This document shows, one piece after another, positions 30,240-40,439 of a stretch of 64,000 nucleotides of DNA; within the stretch, counting starts at the first letter, position 1, and every line of letters begins with the position of its first letter. The position numbers and the translations under genes were made by a program. The notes under the pieces are model-generated. The model was not told the origin of the DNA, did not search any database, and saw nothing but the letters and a program-made list of their open reading frames with translations. This stretch comes from Lysinibacillus timonensis (lineage in GTDB: Bacteria > Bacillota > Bacilli > Bacillales_A > Planococcaceae): positions 3,866,001-3,930,000 of the forward strand of contig NZ_LT985980.1 in assembly GCF_900291985.1 (NCBI RefSeq), in the 5' to 3' direction.

Positions 30240-30499
30240 TGTTAGTTGGTGTGAATTTTGATTAGTCTGTTTAGTTGTTACGAGTGTGAGGGATATTGTC
30301 TGAATGTTGTTGGGGTTCAGTTCTAATCAGCCATTTATAAAATATATCGCAAGTAATTTCAAATTATGTCTTTAAGTGTATGAATGGTATGGCACTATGG
30401 GTTATTACTGATTGAGATAGAAGGTCCATGAGAACAAAATGAAGTAGAAATAGTGGTCCGAAGTCTATAAGACAAAACTAGGTAAAAGTTTGGATCTAC
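30240..30499. other. Intergenic DNA between polC and repeat array A
   Basis: No gene and no clear terminator for polC. The last part, from about 30421, holds degenerate repeat units (for example CTATAAGACAAAAC at 30464-30477) that look like decayed members of the adjoining 52-bp array. Confidence 0.6.
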
Positions 30500-31300
30500 T
30501 GTCTAGTAGAAACGCTCTATGAGACAAAACAAGGTGAAAATTGGGATAAACTGTCTCAAAGGAGCGTTCTATGGGACAAAACAAGGTGGAAATTCGATTG
30601 GACTGTCCCGATGAAGCGTTCTATGAGACAAAATAAGACCTCAGAAGCCCGAAAGTGTCCATGACAAAGGGTCTCAAGGACAAAACTTTGCCGCAGAAGC
30701 CTGAAAGTGTCCATGACAAAGGGTCTCAAGGACAAAACAAGGTGGAAATTCGATTGGACTGTCCCGATGAAGCCTTCTATGAGACAAAACAAAACCTCAG
30801 AAGCCTGAAAGTGTCCATGACAAAGGGTCTCAAGGACAAAACAAGGTGGAAATTCGATTGGACTGTCCCGATGAAGCCTTCTATGAGACAAAACAAAACC
30901 TCAGAAGCCCGAAAGTGTCCATGACAAAGGGTCTCAAGGACAAAACAAGGTGGAAATTCGATTGGACTGTCCCGATGAAGCCTTCTATGAGACAAAACAA
31001 AGCCGCAGAAGCCCGAAAGTGTCCATGACAAAGGGTCTCAAGGACAAAACAAGGTGGAAATTCGATTGGACTGTCCCGATGAAGCGTTCTATGAGACAAA
31101 ACAAGACCTCAGAAGCCCGAAAGTGTCCATGACAAAGGGTCTCAAGACAAAACAAAGCCGCAGAAGCCTGAAAGTGTCCATGACAAAGGGTCTCAAGGAC
31201 AAAACAAGGTGGAAATTCGATTGGACTGTCCCGATGAAGCGTTCTATGAGACAAAACAAAGCCGCAGAAGCCCAAAAGTGTCCATGACAAAAGCTCGACG
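30500..31300 (+). repeat. Repeat array A: 16 units on a 52-bp lattice
   Basis: 27-nt hairpin cores begin at 30500, 30552, 30604, 30656, 30708, 30760, 30812, 30864, 30916, 30968, 31020, 31072, 31124, 31175, 31227, with a truncated one at 31279; the only phase slip is one base lost in the 31124 unit. Two core types alternate: TGTCCATGAC-loop-CTCAAGGACA and TGTCCCGATG-loop-CTATGAGACA, each with a 7-nt loop, giving a 104-bp higher-order dimer. Linkers are 25 nt and start AAAC or AAAT. Counting the degenerate unit near 30448 gives about 16-17 units. No protein reading frame is credible, since frames through it simply read the repeat. Confidence 0.92.
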
Positions 31301-31617
31301 CGATTGAATAAGTCAATTTGCCAACGAAATTTATAATATAATCGACTCTTACTGTTTTTAAATTCAATGACATAAGTACGATTTTCTATTATAAATTGCT
31401 TTTCTTCAGTTTTTCAGTGGTTTCCAAAGGGTCTCATGGGCAAACCGAAATATTCAACTATAATACTGAAGTTAAATCAAATTAAATTTTAAATCGAAGG
31501 TACTACAGAAAAATTTTCTTTAAGTTTACTAGAAATCAGTGTCAATTTTACGTAAATTTGCATTCAAGTTTTTTTTATGCTATTGTTATTGTAATAATTT
31601 GTTGATAGTCTTACAGC

Positions 31618-31648
31618 AAAAGAGTGGGTTTTTCCCGCTCTTTTCTGT
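31618..31648 (+). terminator. Orphan rho-independent terminator
   Basis: AAAAGAGTGGG and CCCGCTCTTTT pair (one G-T) around TTTTT, followed by TTTTCTG within the arm. There is no gene between this and polC 1.4 kb upstream, so it either stops long polC read-through or ends a small RNA. Confidence 0.7.
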
Positions 31649-31800
31649 TGTTATGAATATCTCAAATTTCGTCAAAGGCGTGTAGATACTTTCACCGACA
31701 GCTGGTGGAATTGTAGGTTTCAAGATTTAATACCTACACTAAAGGTATTTATTTTTAAAACCATATCAGCAAGTCTTAGTAATAAACAACACGTTCGCAG

Positions 31801-31839
31801 TCCCTTTGAAAATGTCTGTATGACATTCTCTCAGAGGGA
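31801..31839. other. Two-part hairpin upstream of rimP
   Basis: TCCCTTTGA pairs with TCAGAGGGA (one G-T) and, inside it, AATGTC pairs with GACATT, with a small bulge between stems and a 5-nt loop. There is no T run, so a terminator is unlikely. It may be an RNA leader element of the rimP-nusA operon or a solo relative of the TGTC...GACA repeats. Confidence 0.4.
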
Positions 31840-32075
31840 TACAAAATACCATTCAGTGGGATTTTTGAAATATTCAATACAATCAATTTCGGAAATACTT
31901 TACTTAATTTCGGAAATCTTTATTGAAGTTTCACCAAATATCTCTAAAGGTTGTTTGAAAATAACTGCACAACATTTCGTTTAACATTTGTTCAAATGTA
32001 TGTTCTTTGTATATAAGTATTACAACATGGAAATATAAGCATAAAGAACAAGAACGAGTACGTTGGGAGGATCTT

Positions 32076-32552
32076 ATGAGCAAAGTTACGACAGTCATTG
32101 AAGAACTGGTCACACCTATTTTAGAGGAACTAAACCTTGAATTAGTGGATATTGAATTTTTAAAGGAAGGGCGCAACTGGTTTCTTCGAGTTTACATTGA
32201 TACACCAGATGGCGGAATCGATATTGACCAATGTGCATTAGTGAGTGAACGACTAAGCGTTGTACTCGATGAAAAGGACCCAATTGAGCAAAACTATTAT
32301 TTAGAAGTTTCCTCTCCTGGGGCAGAACGTCCATTAAAAAAAGAATCGGACTTTGAAAAAGCAGTTGGTAAATTTATTTACGTAAAGACATACGAACCCA
32401 TTAAAGATATGAAAGAATTCGAAGGCTATCTAAAAGCATATAATGAAGATGGTCTTGAAATGGAAGTTCGTATAAAAACACGTAAAATCAACGTATTTAT
32501 CGAAAAAGACAAAATCGCAAAAGCTCGCTTAGCGATTGACTTTTCATCATAA
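32076..32552 (+). CDS. rimP: Ribosome maturation factor RimP
   Basis: 158 residues. ATG 32076 follows GGGAGG (32065-32070); the longer in-frame start has no SD. Motifs VTPILEELNLELVDIEFLKEG, LRVYIDTPDGGIDIDQCALVS (here shown as LRVYIDTPDGGIDIDQC) and YYLEVSSPGAERPL are diagnostic. RimP aids late 30S assembly. It opens the conserved rimP-nusA-ylxR-ylxQ-infB cluster, 23 bp before nusA. Confidence 0.96.
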   Translation: MSKVTTVIEELVTPILEELNLELVDIEFLKEGRNWFLRVYIDTPDGGIDIDQCALVSERLSVVLDEKDPIEQNYYLEVSSPGAERPLKKESDFEKAVGKFIYVKTYEPIKDMKEFEGYLKAYNEDGLEMEVRIKTRKINVFIEKDKIAKARLAIDFSS

Positions 32553-32575
32553 CAGAATATTTGGGAGTGAAAATT

Positions 32576-33724
32576 ATGAGTAGTGATTTACTAGATGCTT
32601 TAACTGCTCTGGAACAACAAAAAGGAATTTCAAGAGATATACTTGTTGAAGCAATTGAAGCAGCATTAGTTACTGCATATAAACGTAATTTCAATCAAGC
32701 GCAAAATGTACGTGTTGATTTGAATTTAGAAAATGGTTCAATGAAAGTTTTTTCTCGTAAAGATGTTGTAGAAGAAGTTGAAGATGATCGCCTTCAAATA
32801 GCACTAGAAGATGCAAAGCAAATTAACCCTGCTTATGAAGTTGGCGATATTTTAGAACAAGAAGTAACGCCACGTAATTTTGGTCGTATTGCTGCTCAAA
32901 CAGCGAAACAAGTAGTAACACAACGTGTACGTGAAGCTGAGCGCGGAATTATCTACGAAGAATTCGTAGACCGTACAGATGACATTGTCAACGGCACGAT
33001 TGAAAGAATGGATGCTCGTAACATTTATATTAGCCTAGGTAAAGTAGAAGCAGCCCTACCGGTTAATGAACAAATACAAGGCGAAGTTTACAAGCCTCAA
33101 AGTCGTATTAAAGTATATATTACAAAGGTAGAGCGTACAACTCGTGGTCCACAAGTAATTGTATCGAGAACACATCCAGGTTTACTTCGTCGATTATTCG
33201 AAATGGAAGTTCCAGAGATTTTTGAAGGTATCGTAGAAATAAAATCAATCGCCCGTGAAGCTGGTGATCGTTCAAAGATTTCCGTACATGCCCATAATGA
33301 AGAAGTTGATGCTGTTGGTTCTTGTGTAGGAGCAAAAGGCCAACGTGTACAAACAATCGTAAACGAATTAAATGGTGAAAAAATTGATATCGTTGAATGG
33401 TCTGATGATCCTGTTGTTTTTGTAGCCAATGCATTAAGTCCTTCTAAAGTGTTAGATGTTCAAGTAAACGAAGAAGAAAAATCAACAACAGTTGTTGTAC
33501 CTGACTATCAATTATCTTTAGCAATTGGTAAACGTGGCCAAAACGCTCGTTTAGCTGCGAAATTAACTGGCTGGAAAATTGATATCAAAAGTGAATCTGA
33601 AGCACGTGAAATTGGAATTTACCCTTCAGAGTCCAGCATATTTTTACAACAATATGATGATGAAGAGCAAGGTTCTTACAGCAGTGATGTAGAATATGAT
33701 TTATATCAAGACGACGAAGAATAA
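32576..33724 (+). CDS. nusA: Transcription termination/antitermination protein NusA
   Basis: 382 residues, the Gram-positive form without the C-terminal acidic repeats. The SD GGGAGTG precedes ATG 32576. An N-terminal RNAP-binding domain ([20 protein letters not shown]) is followed by S1 (about 135-200) and two KH domains ([14 protein letters not shown] and [19 protein letters not shown]). NusA modulates pausing, intrinsic termination and rRNA antitermination. The tail is Tyr/Asp/Glu-rich. Confidence 0.98.
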   Translation: MSSDLLDALTALEQQKGISRDILVEAIEAALVTAYKRNFNQAQNVRVDLNLENGSMKVFSRKDVVEEVEDDRLQIALEDAKQINPAYEVGDILEQEVTPRNFGRIAAQTAKQVVTQRVREAERGIIYEEFVDRTDDIVNGTIERMDARNIYISLGKVEAALPVNEQIQGEVYKPQSRIKVYITKVERTTRGPQVIVSRTHPGLLRRLFEMEVPEIFEGIVEIKSIAREAGDRSKISVHAHNEEVDAVGSCVGAKGQRVQTIVNELNGEKIDIVEWSDDPVVFVANALSPSKVLDVQVNEEEKSTTVVVPDYQLSLAIGKRGQNARLAAKLTGWKIDIKSESEAREIGIYPSESSIFLQQYDDEEQGSYSSDVEYDLYQDDEE

Positions 33725-33804
33725 TCATCTGACGGTTATTGATTTTTTCTTAAGTAATAACCACTCGAGGAATTGAGTGATGTTTTCAAGGAAGGTGAGT
33801 TCTC

Positions 33805-34083
33805 ATGTCGACGAAAAGAAAAGTGCCTTTACGAAAATGTGTTGTGACAGGTGAAATGCTTCCGAAGAAATCTATGATTCGAATCGTCCGTTCAAAGGAA
33901 GGCGAAGTTTCAGTTGACCCAACTGGTAAGAAATCTGGTCGCGGAGCTTATGTTTCTAAGTCTGAAGAAGTCGTAGAAATGGCACGTAAAAAAAATAGTT
34001 TAGAACGTCAATTAGAAGCAAAAATTCCTGAAGAAGTGTATGAGGAGCTAATAAGACTTATACGCAGGGAGTCAATTTTATGA
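33805..34083 (+). CDS. rnpM: YlxR/RnpM, RNA-binding modulator of RNase P
   Basis: 92 residues. YlxR signature RKCVVTGEMLPKKSMIRIVR and KKSGRGAYVSKS. This family binds RNA; in B. subtilis RnpM has been reported to bind the RNase P RNA and modulate its activity. It lies between nusA and ylxQ as usual, with SD GGAAGGTGAG, and overlaps ylxQ by 4 bp (ATGA). Confidence 0.93.
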   Translation: MSTKRKVPLRKCVVTGEMLPKKSMIRIVRSKEGEVSVDPTGKKSGRGAYVSKSEEVVEMARKKNSLERQLEAKIPEEVYEELIRLIRRESIL

Positions 34084-34388
34084 TAAATGAAAAGCTTTTC
34101 CAATTAGTTGGTTTAGCCGCAAGAGCTCGTAAAATTGTATCAGGTGAAGAGTTAGTAGTGAAATCCATACAAAATGGAAATGCTAAACTTATCTTGTTAG
34201 CATCGGATGCTTCACATAATTCTACCAAAAAAATTCAAGATAAATGTTCGTTTTACAATGTTGAGTATCATGTGATTGGTGATCGCTACCAACTAGGACA
34301 TGCTACTGGTAAAGAAGCGCGGGTCGCTTTAGCTATTACGGATAGCGGATTTGCGAAGAAAATGTCTAGTCTACTCAACGAAAAATAA
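34080..34388 (+). CDS. rplGA: L7Ae-family RNA-binding protein YlxQ
   Basis: 102 residues. The L7Ae/L30e fold shows [35 protein letters not shown] and [13 protein letters not shown]. The family binds kink-turn RNA and associates with ribosomes or RNase P in Bacillus. ATG overlaps the rnpM stop; infB starts 14 bp later. Confidence 0.93.
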   Translation: MINEKLFQLVGLAARARKIVSGEELVVKSIQNGNAKLILLASDASHNSTKKIQDKCSFYNVEYHVIGDRYQLGHATGKEARVALAITDSGFAKKMSSLLNEK

Positions 34389-34402
34389 TCGGGGGTGAGC
34401 TG

Positions 34403-36694
34403 ATGACCAAATTAAGAGTTCATGAATATGCGAAAAAAGTAAATAAATCAAGTAAAGAAGTCATTGAAGAGCTTAAAAAATTAAATATAAACGTATCCAA
34501 TCATATGTCTATGTTGAATAGTGATGCTGTGTCGCGATTAGATAATGTCTATAATTTGACTAATGCTAATAACCAAATTTCTTCTTCATCGAAGGAACAA
34601 ACAAGACAAGCAAAACCGGCTCCAAAGAATAAAGAACAACAAAAAATCCAATCGGATAAAAGAAAAGAAGATAGAATGCCAGAAAATAAAAATAATAATA
34701 AACCAACAAATGCACCACAAAACAAACAAGCAAAACCTACGAATAAAAATAACGACAAACCAAAAAATCATAACAACACTAATCGCAAAACAGATGATCA
34801 ACCAAACAGTCGTTTTGACAACAATAATAAAAATAAAGGCGGCTTTAATCAACGCAAAAAGCCTGGTATCCATGGTGGGAAAAGACGTCATCCAAAAACA
34901 CACCAACCTTCTCAGCCTGTTACTCCAAAAGAATTACCAGAAAAAATTACTTTTTATGAATCGTTAACAGTTGCAGAATTAGCAAAGAAATTACACCGTG
35001 AGCCATCTGAAATTATTAAAAAATTATTCATGCTAGGTGTAATGGCGACGATTAACCAAGATTTAGACAAAGATGCGATTGAGTTAATCTGTGCTGAATA
35101 TGGTGTAGAAGTCGAAGAAGAAGTACGTATTGATAAAACAGATTTAGAAGTTTATTTCGATCAAACAGAAGTAAATAAAGAAGAACTTCAAGAACGTCCA
35201 CCAGTTGTTACCATCATGGGACATGTTGACCATGGTAAAACAACATTACTAGATTCGATTCGTAATACGAAAGTAACTGCTGGAGAAGCAGGCGGGATCA
35301 CACAACATATTGGTGCATACCAAGTAAATATTGATGGTAAAAAGATTACGTTTTTAGATACGCCTGGTCACGCAGCGTTTACGACAATGCGTGCTCGTGG
35401 TGCTAGTATTACGGACTTAGCGATTATTGTAGTTGCTGCAGATGATGGTGTAATGCCTCAAACAGTTGAAGCTATTAACCATGCGAAAGCAGCAGAAGTG
35501 CCAATTATCGTTGCAGTCAATAAAATGGATAAACCATCTGCTAACCCTGACCGTGTTATGCAAGAACTTACAGAACACGGATTAGTGCCAGAAGATTGGG
35601 GCGGCGATACAATCTTTGTACCGATTTCTGCATTAAAAGGGGAAGGAATCGATACACTACTAGAAATGATTTTATTAGTTTCAGAAGTAGCTGAATTGAA
35701 AGCAAATCCTGATCGTCCAGCAATTGGTTCAGTAATTGAGGCTCAATTAGACAAAGGCCGTGGTTCTGTTGCAACGCTTCTAGTACAAGATGGAACACTC
35801 CGCGTTGGAGATCCAATCGTAGTTGGCCATGCATATGGTCGTGTACGTGCTATGGTAAACGATTTAGGGCGTCGCGTGAAAGAGGCGGGTCCATCTACAC
35901 CAGTTGAAATTACTGGTATTAACGAAGTTCCTCAAGCCGGCGACCGTTTTGTAGTCTTTGAAGACGAAAAAACAGCTCGCCAAGTTGGAGAATCTCGTTC
36001 AATGACTGCAATTCAAGCTAGTCGTTCTGAAAAACAACGTATTACATTAGATAATTTATTTGAACAAATGAGCCAAGGCGATGTAAAAGAAATTAACTTA
36101 ATCGTAAAAGCAGACGTTCAAGGAACAGTAGAAGCCATGACAGCATCATTAATGAAAATTGAAGTGGAAGGCGTTAACGTAAAAATTATCCATACTGGTG
36201 TAGGGGCAATTACGGAATCCGATATTACACTTGCATCTGCTTCAAACGCAATTGTTATTGGTTTTAACGTTCGTCCTGATGTGAATGCGAAACGTGCTGC
36301 AGATGAAGAAGGCGTAGATATTCGTTTACACCGTATCATTTATAAAGTAATTGAAGAAATTGAAGCAGCAATGAAAGGGATGCTTGATCCTGAATATCAA
36401 GAAAAAATCATTGGTCAAGCTGAAGTACGTCAAACAATTAAAGTATCGAAAGTTGGTACGATTGCAGGATCTTACATTACAGAAGGTAAAGTAACAAGAG
36501 ATTCTGGAGTACGTGTCATTCGTGAAGGAATCGTAATATTCGAAGGAGAACTTGACTCTTTAAAACGTTTCAAAGACGATGCTAAAGAAGTCGCAAAAGG
36601 TTACGAATGTGGTATTACTATCAAAAACTTTAACGACATTAAAGAAGGCGACATAATTGAAGCCTTCATTATGGAAGAAATTAAGCGCGCGTGA
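34403..36694 (+). CDS. infB: Translation initiation factor IF-2
   Basis: 763 residues. An N-terminal helix-turn domain ([21 protein letters not shown]) is followed by a Lys/Asn/Gln-rich linker (about 55-170). The GTPase has G1 [13 protein letters not shown]3 DTPGHAAF, G4 NKMDKP and G5 SALKGEG, then domains II-IV that bind fMet-tRNA. GGGGGTGAG is the SD. The asparagine/lysine-rich linker is AT-biased in base composition compared with the core. Confidence 0.98.
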   Translation: MTKLRVHEYAKKVNKSSKEVIEELKKLNINVSNHMSMLNSDAVSRLDNVYNLTNANNQISSSSKEQTRQAKPAPKNKEQQKIQSDKRKEDRMPENKNNNKPTNAPQNKQAKPTNKNNDKPKNHNNTNRKTDDQPNSRFDNNNKNKGGFNQRKKPGIHGGKRRHPKTHQPSQPVTPKELPEKITFYESLTVAELAKKLHREPSEIIKKLFMLGVMATINQDLDKDAIELICAEYGVEVEEEVRIDKTDLEVYFDQTEVNKEELQERPPVVTIMGHVDHGKTTLLDSIRNTKVTAGEAGGITQHIGAYQVNIDGKKITFLDTPGHAAFTTMRARGASITDLAIIVVAADDGVMPQTVEAINHAKAAEVPIIVAVNKMDKPSANPDRVMQELTEHGLVPEDWGGDTIFVPISALKGEGIDTLLEMILLVSEVAELKANPDRPAIGSVIEAQLDKGRGSVATLLVQDGTLRVGDPIVVGHAYGRVRAMVNDLGRRVKEAGPSTPVEITGINEVPQAGDRFVVFEDEKTARQVGESRSMTAIQASRSEKQRITLDNLFEQMSQGDVKEINLIVKADVQGTVEAMTASLMKIEVEGVNVKIIHTGVGAITESDITLASASNAIVIGFNVRPDVNAKRAADEEGVDIRLHRIIYKVIEEIEAAMKGMLDPEYQEKIIGQAEVRQTIKVSKVGTIAGSYITEGKVTRDSGVRVIREGIVIFEGELDSLKRFKDDAKEVAKGYECGITIKNFNDIKEGDIIEAFIMEEIKRA

Positions 36695-36969
36695 TTGTCT
36701 ACGCAGAAGTTGAATTTATGATTCAAACAGCCCATTCGTTAAAGGAAAAACGTGCCGTTCTCCAAAGAATGATTACTCGTACTAAGCAAAAATTTAACGT
36801 CTCTATAGCTGAAATTGATCATCAAAATGTGTGGCAGCGAACAAGAATTGGCCTTGTTGCTGTCGCATCTTCTAAAGTAAGCGCTGAACGTGAAATTAAC
36901 AATGCTCTCTCGTTTCTTCAATCTAATCCTACATGGGATCAGCTAGATGTTTGGCGGGAATATTTATAG
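36691..36969 (+). CDS. ylxP: DUF503 protein YlxP
   Basis: 92 residues from GTG 36691, overlapping the infB stop by 4 bp (GTGA). Family pattern is complete: [25 protein letters not shown], shown here as [14 protein letters not shown], then [25 protein letters not shown]. Its function is not established; synteny with infB and rbfA points to ribosome assembly or translation. Confidence 0.92.
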   Translation: MIVYAEVEFMIQTAHSLKEKRAVLQRMITRTKQKFNVSIAEIDHQNVWQRTRIGLVAVASSKVSAEREINNALSFLQSNPTWDQLDVWREYL

Positions 36970-37025
36970 CAGTTTAGGGGATAAATAACCTAAACAAAAA
37001 GGAAAGAGTATTAGGGGTGACAACT

Positions 37026-37367
37026 ATGTCATTACGTTCAAATCGTATTGCAGAGCAAATGAAAAAAGAGCTTGGTGAAATCATTAGTCGTAAAATTAAG
37101 GATCCGCGTGTAGGGTTTGTTACAGTTACAGATGTTCATGTAACAGGAGACCTTTCACAAGCAACGGTTTATATTTCATCATTAGGTAGTGAAAGAGAGC
37201 GTCAAGATACAATGAACGCTTTACTGAAAGCATCTGGTTTTATCCGTACAGAAATCGGCCAACGTATTCGTTTAAGAAGAATTCCAGAAATTACATTTGA
37301 ATTCGATACAGCGGTTGAATACGGTAATAAAATCGAAGAGCTACTACGCTCGTTGCATAAAGAATAA
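37026..37367 (+). CDS. rbfA: 30S ribosome-binding factor RbfA
   Basis: 113 residues. ATG 37026 is preferred over GTG 37017 because TAGGGGTG (37012-37019) is its SD. KH-like fold motifs [22 protein letters not shown], shown as [15 protein letters not shown], and [17 protein letters not shown] are standard. RbfA acts on the 17S-to-16S maturation and cold adaptation of the 30S subunit. Confidence 0.96.
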   Translation: MSLRSNRIAEQMKKELGEIISRKIKDPRVGFVTVTDVHVTGDLSQATVYISSLGSERERQDTMNALLKASGFIRTEIGQRIRLRRIPEITFEFDTAVEYGNKIEELLRSLHKE

Positions 37368-37465
37368 TGAAATAGCCAAGTAAGTAAATGAAATCCATAG
37401 TTCGAGTTACTTACGCAGGTATTCATTTGAAATGTACATTACAATTAATTTGATATCAATTGCTG

Positions 37466-37507
37466 AAAGCCTGCAACTGCATAATTCGTTATGCACGTAG
37501 GCTTTTT
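37466..37507 (+). terminator. Terminator-like hairpin between rbfA and truB
   Basis: AAAGCCT pairs with AGGCTTT, and inside it GCATAA pairs with TTATGC around TTCG, followed by TTTTTG. It may attenuate transcription between rbfA and truB. Confidence 0.75.
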
Positions 37508-37537
37508 GAATTTATAAAAGATTTTGGGGGTTATCTA

Positions 37538-38449
37538 ATGAATGGCATCCTTCCATTATGGAAAGAACGTGGTATGACGAGTCATGACTGCGTTTTCAAA
37601 TTACGTAAAATATTAAAAACAAAAAAAATTGGACATACAGGTACTTTAGATCCTAGTGTGGAGGGTGTTCTTCCAATTTGTATAGGACAGGCTACGCGGA
37701 TTGCTGAATATTTAACAGATGCAGGAAAAGTGTATGAAGCAGTTGTATCAATTGGCCGTTCAACAACTACAGAAGACGCAGAGGGTGAAATAGTTGAAGA
37801 GGACAACTCGTTTAAAAAAGTTACTCGTGAACAACTGTTAGAAGTGTTGCACAAGTTAACAGGTGATATTCAACAAACTCCACCTATGTATTCAGCAGTA
37901 AAGGTAAATGGAAAAAGGTTATATGAATATGCTCGAAAGGGTGAAATAGTTGAACGCCCAACAAGAACCGTTACGATCTATTCATTAGAACTTTTAGATC
38001 ATATGGACGTATTTGAAGGTCAAGAAATTACATTTAGCATTCGGATTGCATGTAGTAAAGGAACTTATATACGTACATTAGCCGTACAAATTGGTGAACT
38101 ACTTGGTTACCCAGCGCATATGGCTTCATTAGTCCGTACTCAATCGGGTACTTTTACAAAGGATCTTTGTATAACTCTCGGTGAAGTTGAAACGGCTATA
38201 CAGAATGAACAAATCAATCGTCTTATTTATCCAGTCGAGTATGCATTAACTCAGTACCCTTTTATCGAAATAGATGAATTTAACGAAAAACAAATTTTAA
38301 ATGGACAAGTTCTTCCTATGCACGATTTTCTAAAAGAACATGATAAAATAGTATTTGGATTAAATAAAAAGGCGCTTGCTGTTTATATTTCACATCCAGA
38401 AAAGACAAATCTCATGAAGCCAGAGAAAATGTTCCCAAAAGAACAATAG
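37538..38449 (+). CDS. truB: tRNA pseudouridine(55) synthase TruB
   Basis: 303 residues. ATG 37538 is chosen because of TTGGGGG (37524-37530) and the family N-terminus MNGILPLWKERGMTSHDCV; the longer in-frame start runs back through the terminator. Catalytic Asp is in KKIGHTGTLDPSVEGVLP; CSKGTYIRTLAVQIGELLG is also conserved. It forms pseudouridine 55 in the T loop of tRNAs. 13 bp before ribF. Confidence 0.96.
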   Translation: MNGILPLWKERGMTSHDCVFKLRKILKTKKIGHTGTLDPSVEGVLPICIGQATRIAEYLTDAGKVYEAVVSIGRSTTTEDAEGEIVEEDNSFKKVTREQLLEVLHKLTGDIQQTPPMYSAVKVNGKRLYEYARKGEIVERPTRTVTIYSLELLDHMDVFEGQEITFSIRIACSKGTYIRTLAVQIGELLGYPAHMASLVRTQSGTFTKDLCITLGEVETAIQNEQINRLIYPVEYALTQYPFIEIDEFNEKQILNGQVLPMHDFLKEHDKIVFGLNKKALAVYISHPEKTNLMKPEKMFPKEQ

Positions 38450-38462
38450 GAGGCCAAAGAAA

Positions 38463-39410
38463 ATGAATGTAGTTCATTTAAAATATCCCCATCAATTAAA
38501 TAAGATGGATATGTCAAATGCCTATTCTATGGCAATAGGATTTTTTGACGGCGTACATAGAGGGCATCAAGAAGTAATTCAACATGCCATCACGAAAGCA
38601 AAGGAATTGAATGTAAAAAGTGCGGTCATGACATTTGACCCCCATCCTTCAATCGTTTTAGGTGGACGTAAAGAAAAGGTATTTTATATTACACCTTTAC
38701 AACAAAAAATATCAGTACTAGAAGAACTAGGTGTTGATACCGTATTTGTTGTTCAATTCACTTCCGATTTTGCAAAACTTACTCCAGAAGAATTTATTAA
38801 TTTCTTTATTCGAGATTTAAAAGTCGTTCATGTGACGGCTGGATTTGATTTTTCCTTTGGTGCATTTGGTAAAGGGAATATGGAAACGATGCGAGAATTA
38901 AGTCATGGAAATTATGGTGTAACCGTAGTAGACAAATGTACAGATGAAAATGAGAAAATTAGCTCTACCCGTATTCGTAAAAACTTAGAAGACGGTAATA
39001 TGGAAAAAGTTCATAAACTTTTAGGTCGTCCGTTTGAAGTACCAGGAATCGTTGTTCACGGTGATAAGCGTGGTCGTACCATTGGATTTCCTACTGCCAA
39101 CATTCAGTCTGCTGAAGGAAGCTTCATCCCCGCTGTAGGTGTTTATGCAGTCAGAATTTTGGTCCAAAACGAGTGGTATGATGGTGTTTGTAATGTAGGA
39201 TACAAGCCAACATTTAAAAATCCAGAAGATAAACAATTATCCATAGAAGTTCATATTTTGGATTTTGATAAAAATATTTATGGCGAAGAAGTGGTCGTTG
39301 GTTGGTATAAAAGACTACGAAATGAGCAAAAATTTGATGGTATTGACGCATTAAAAACTCAAATTGAGAAAGATAAACAAGAAGCAATCAACTATTTTCA
39401 GACACATTAG
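38463..39410 (+). CDS. ribF: Bifunctional riboflavin kinase / FAD synthetase
   Basis: 315 residues. The N-terminal nucleotidyltransferase has GFFDGVHRGHQEVI and ISSTRIRKNLEDGN; the C-terminal flavokinase has GDKRGRTIGFPTANI and GVYAVRI. It converts riboflavin to FMN and FAD. SD AGGAGG at 38448-38453 overlaps the truB stop region. truB-ribF pairing is general in Bacillales. Confidence 0.97.
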   Translation: MNVVHLKYPHQLNKMDMSNAYSMAIGFFDGVHRGHQEVIQHAITKAKELNVKSAVMTFDPHPSIVLGGRKEKVFYITPLQQKISVLEELGVDTVFVVQFTSDFAKLTPEEFINFFIRDLKVVHVTAGFDFSFGAFGKGNMETMRELSHGNYGVTVVDKCTDENEKISSTRIRKNLEDGNMEKVHKLLGRPFEVPGIVVHGDKRGRTIGFPTANIQSAEGSFIPAVGVYAVRILVQNEWYDGVCNVGYKPTFKNPEDKQLSIEVHILDFDKNIYGEEVVVGWYKRLRNEQKFDGIDALKTQIEKDKQEAINYFQTH

Positions 39411-39517
39411 ATGACCCTTACTAGTTAAGAGCTGTTGTTTTAAAGTAATGAAAATAGTCCGTCAATAATGGACTAGCACAACATAAACGATTACGATATG
39501 CTAGCTAAGGATATTCC

Positions 39518-39546
39518 TTGATTGACTGTGTAAAGTATGATACTAT
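39518..39546 (+). promoter_or_regulatory. Promoter candidate for rpsO
   Basis: TTGATT (39518-39523) and TACTAT (39541-39546) are separated by 17 bp. The message would have a leader of about 100 nt before rpsO, including a Ser-tRNA-free, structured-looking stretch (39570-39620) where S15 autoregulation could act; no specific fold could be confirmed. Confidence 0.45.
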
Positions 39547-39654
39547 TCATAAGTGCACTGAGTGCTTAACCTTAGCTCGGCTTTTCGATTCTCCAACGAT
39601 AGCTGTGCTGATGGTGATATTTTAAATAATAATAATTTTAGGAGGTCATTCAAC

Positions 39655-39924
39655 ATGGCAATCACAAAAGAACGTAAAAATGAAATTATCGCTGAGTACC
39701 GTACTCACGAGGGAGATACTGGTTCTCCAGAAGTGCAAATCGCAGTTTTAACTGAAGAAATCAATGCACTTAACGATCACTTATCTACACATAAAAAAGA
39801 TTTCCACTCTCAACGTGGTCTTCTTAAAAAAGTAGGTCGTCGTCGTCATTTATTAAAATACTTACGTAACTCTGACGTACAACGTTACCGTGAGTTAATT
39901 CAAAAATTAGGCTTACGTCGATAA
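39655..39924 (+). CDS. rpsO: 30S ribosomal protein S15
   Basis: 89 residues, exact family length. ATG 39655 follows TAGGAGG. Motifs [37 protein letters not shown] (20 residues) and [13 protein letters not shown] are standard. S15 binds the central domain of 16S rRNA and often represses its own message. A terminator lies about 115 bp downstream. Confidence 0.98.
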   Translation: MAITKERKNEIIAEYRTHEGDTGSPEVQIAVLTEEINALNDHLSTHKKDFHSQRGLLKKVGRRRHLLKYLRNSDVQRYRELIQKLGLRR

Positions 39925-40439
39925 TTATAAGCTATACGGTCGTTTTATTTGCTAAATTAGGTTTGAATGTTCAAGAAGGTAGAAATACTATCTTTAATTG
40001 AGCATTCAGTCCTGCAAATAATTCTTCAAAGCTTAACTAAAAAAGCGGGAATTTTCCCGCTTTTTATTTATGTACACGTAATTTTGAAAACTTGAAAATT
40101 TACGAATTATTTACTACTATGCGACAACAGACTAAAGTAAATATAAATCGAAAAGATGCATAAATTATTATCCGAATAGCTTTTTACGAAAAAGATTTAC
40201 TAAAAATAATTGTAAATACTAAAATTTAACGGAAAAAACATATTTTTATTGAAAATATTTAGCATAGGAAAAACTTTTTTGATACACTTACTATTGGTAT
40301 GGTAGATAAATCGTGTCGCACTATGTTATTACACAGATTAAAAATCTAAATTATTCTTATATCAGCTTAAGAAAAGAATATCGACTTTCGCCATGTAGGG
40401 GGGAAAATCGAACTTTTCAAATAGAAAGGGGTTCATTCA
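39925..40439. other. Intergenic DNA between rpsO and pnp
   Basis: Contains the rpsO terminator (40039-40066) and a promoter-like TTGATA (40279-40284) with TAGATA (40303-40308), spacing 18 bp, about 130 bp before pnp. A short frame from 40313 overlaps the pnp start and has no SD, so I do not call it. The remaining sequence is AT-rich with no other signal. Confidence 0.5.
40039..40066 (+). terminator. Rho-independent terminator after rpsO
   Basis: AAAAAGCGGGAA pairs with TTCCCGCTTTTT, ending in five or more Ts. This is a symmetrical stem that could work on both strands. Confidence 0.9.

Larger units (their letters stand above)
31301..32075. other. Intergenic DNA between array A and rimP
   Basis: No gene. 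A lone GGGTCTCATGGGCAAAC (31429-31445) looks like a stray repeat fragment. TTGCAT (31558-31563) and TATTGT (31581-31586), 17 bp apart, could be a promoter just upstream of a terminator at 31618-31644, so a short RNA of about 55 nt is possible. A long stem lies at 31801-31839. The rest, up to the rimP SD, is AT-rich and shows nothing clear. Confidence 0.5.

Noticed and set aside
30556..31373. Overlapping open frames of 60-110 codons on both strands inside array A
   Set aside because: They read the repeat in different frames (52 is not a multiple of three), begin inside units, have no SD and no family match. They are by-products of the repeat.
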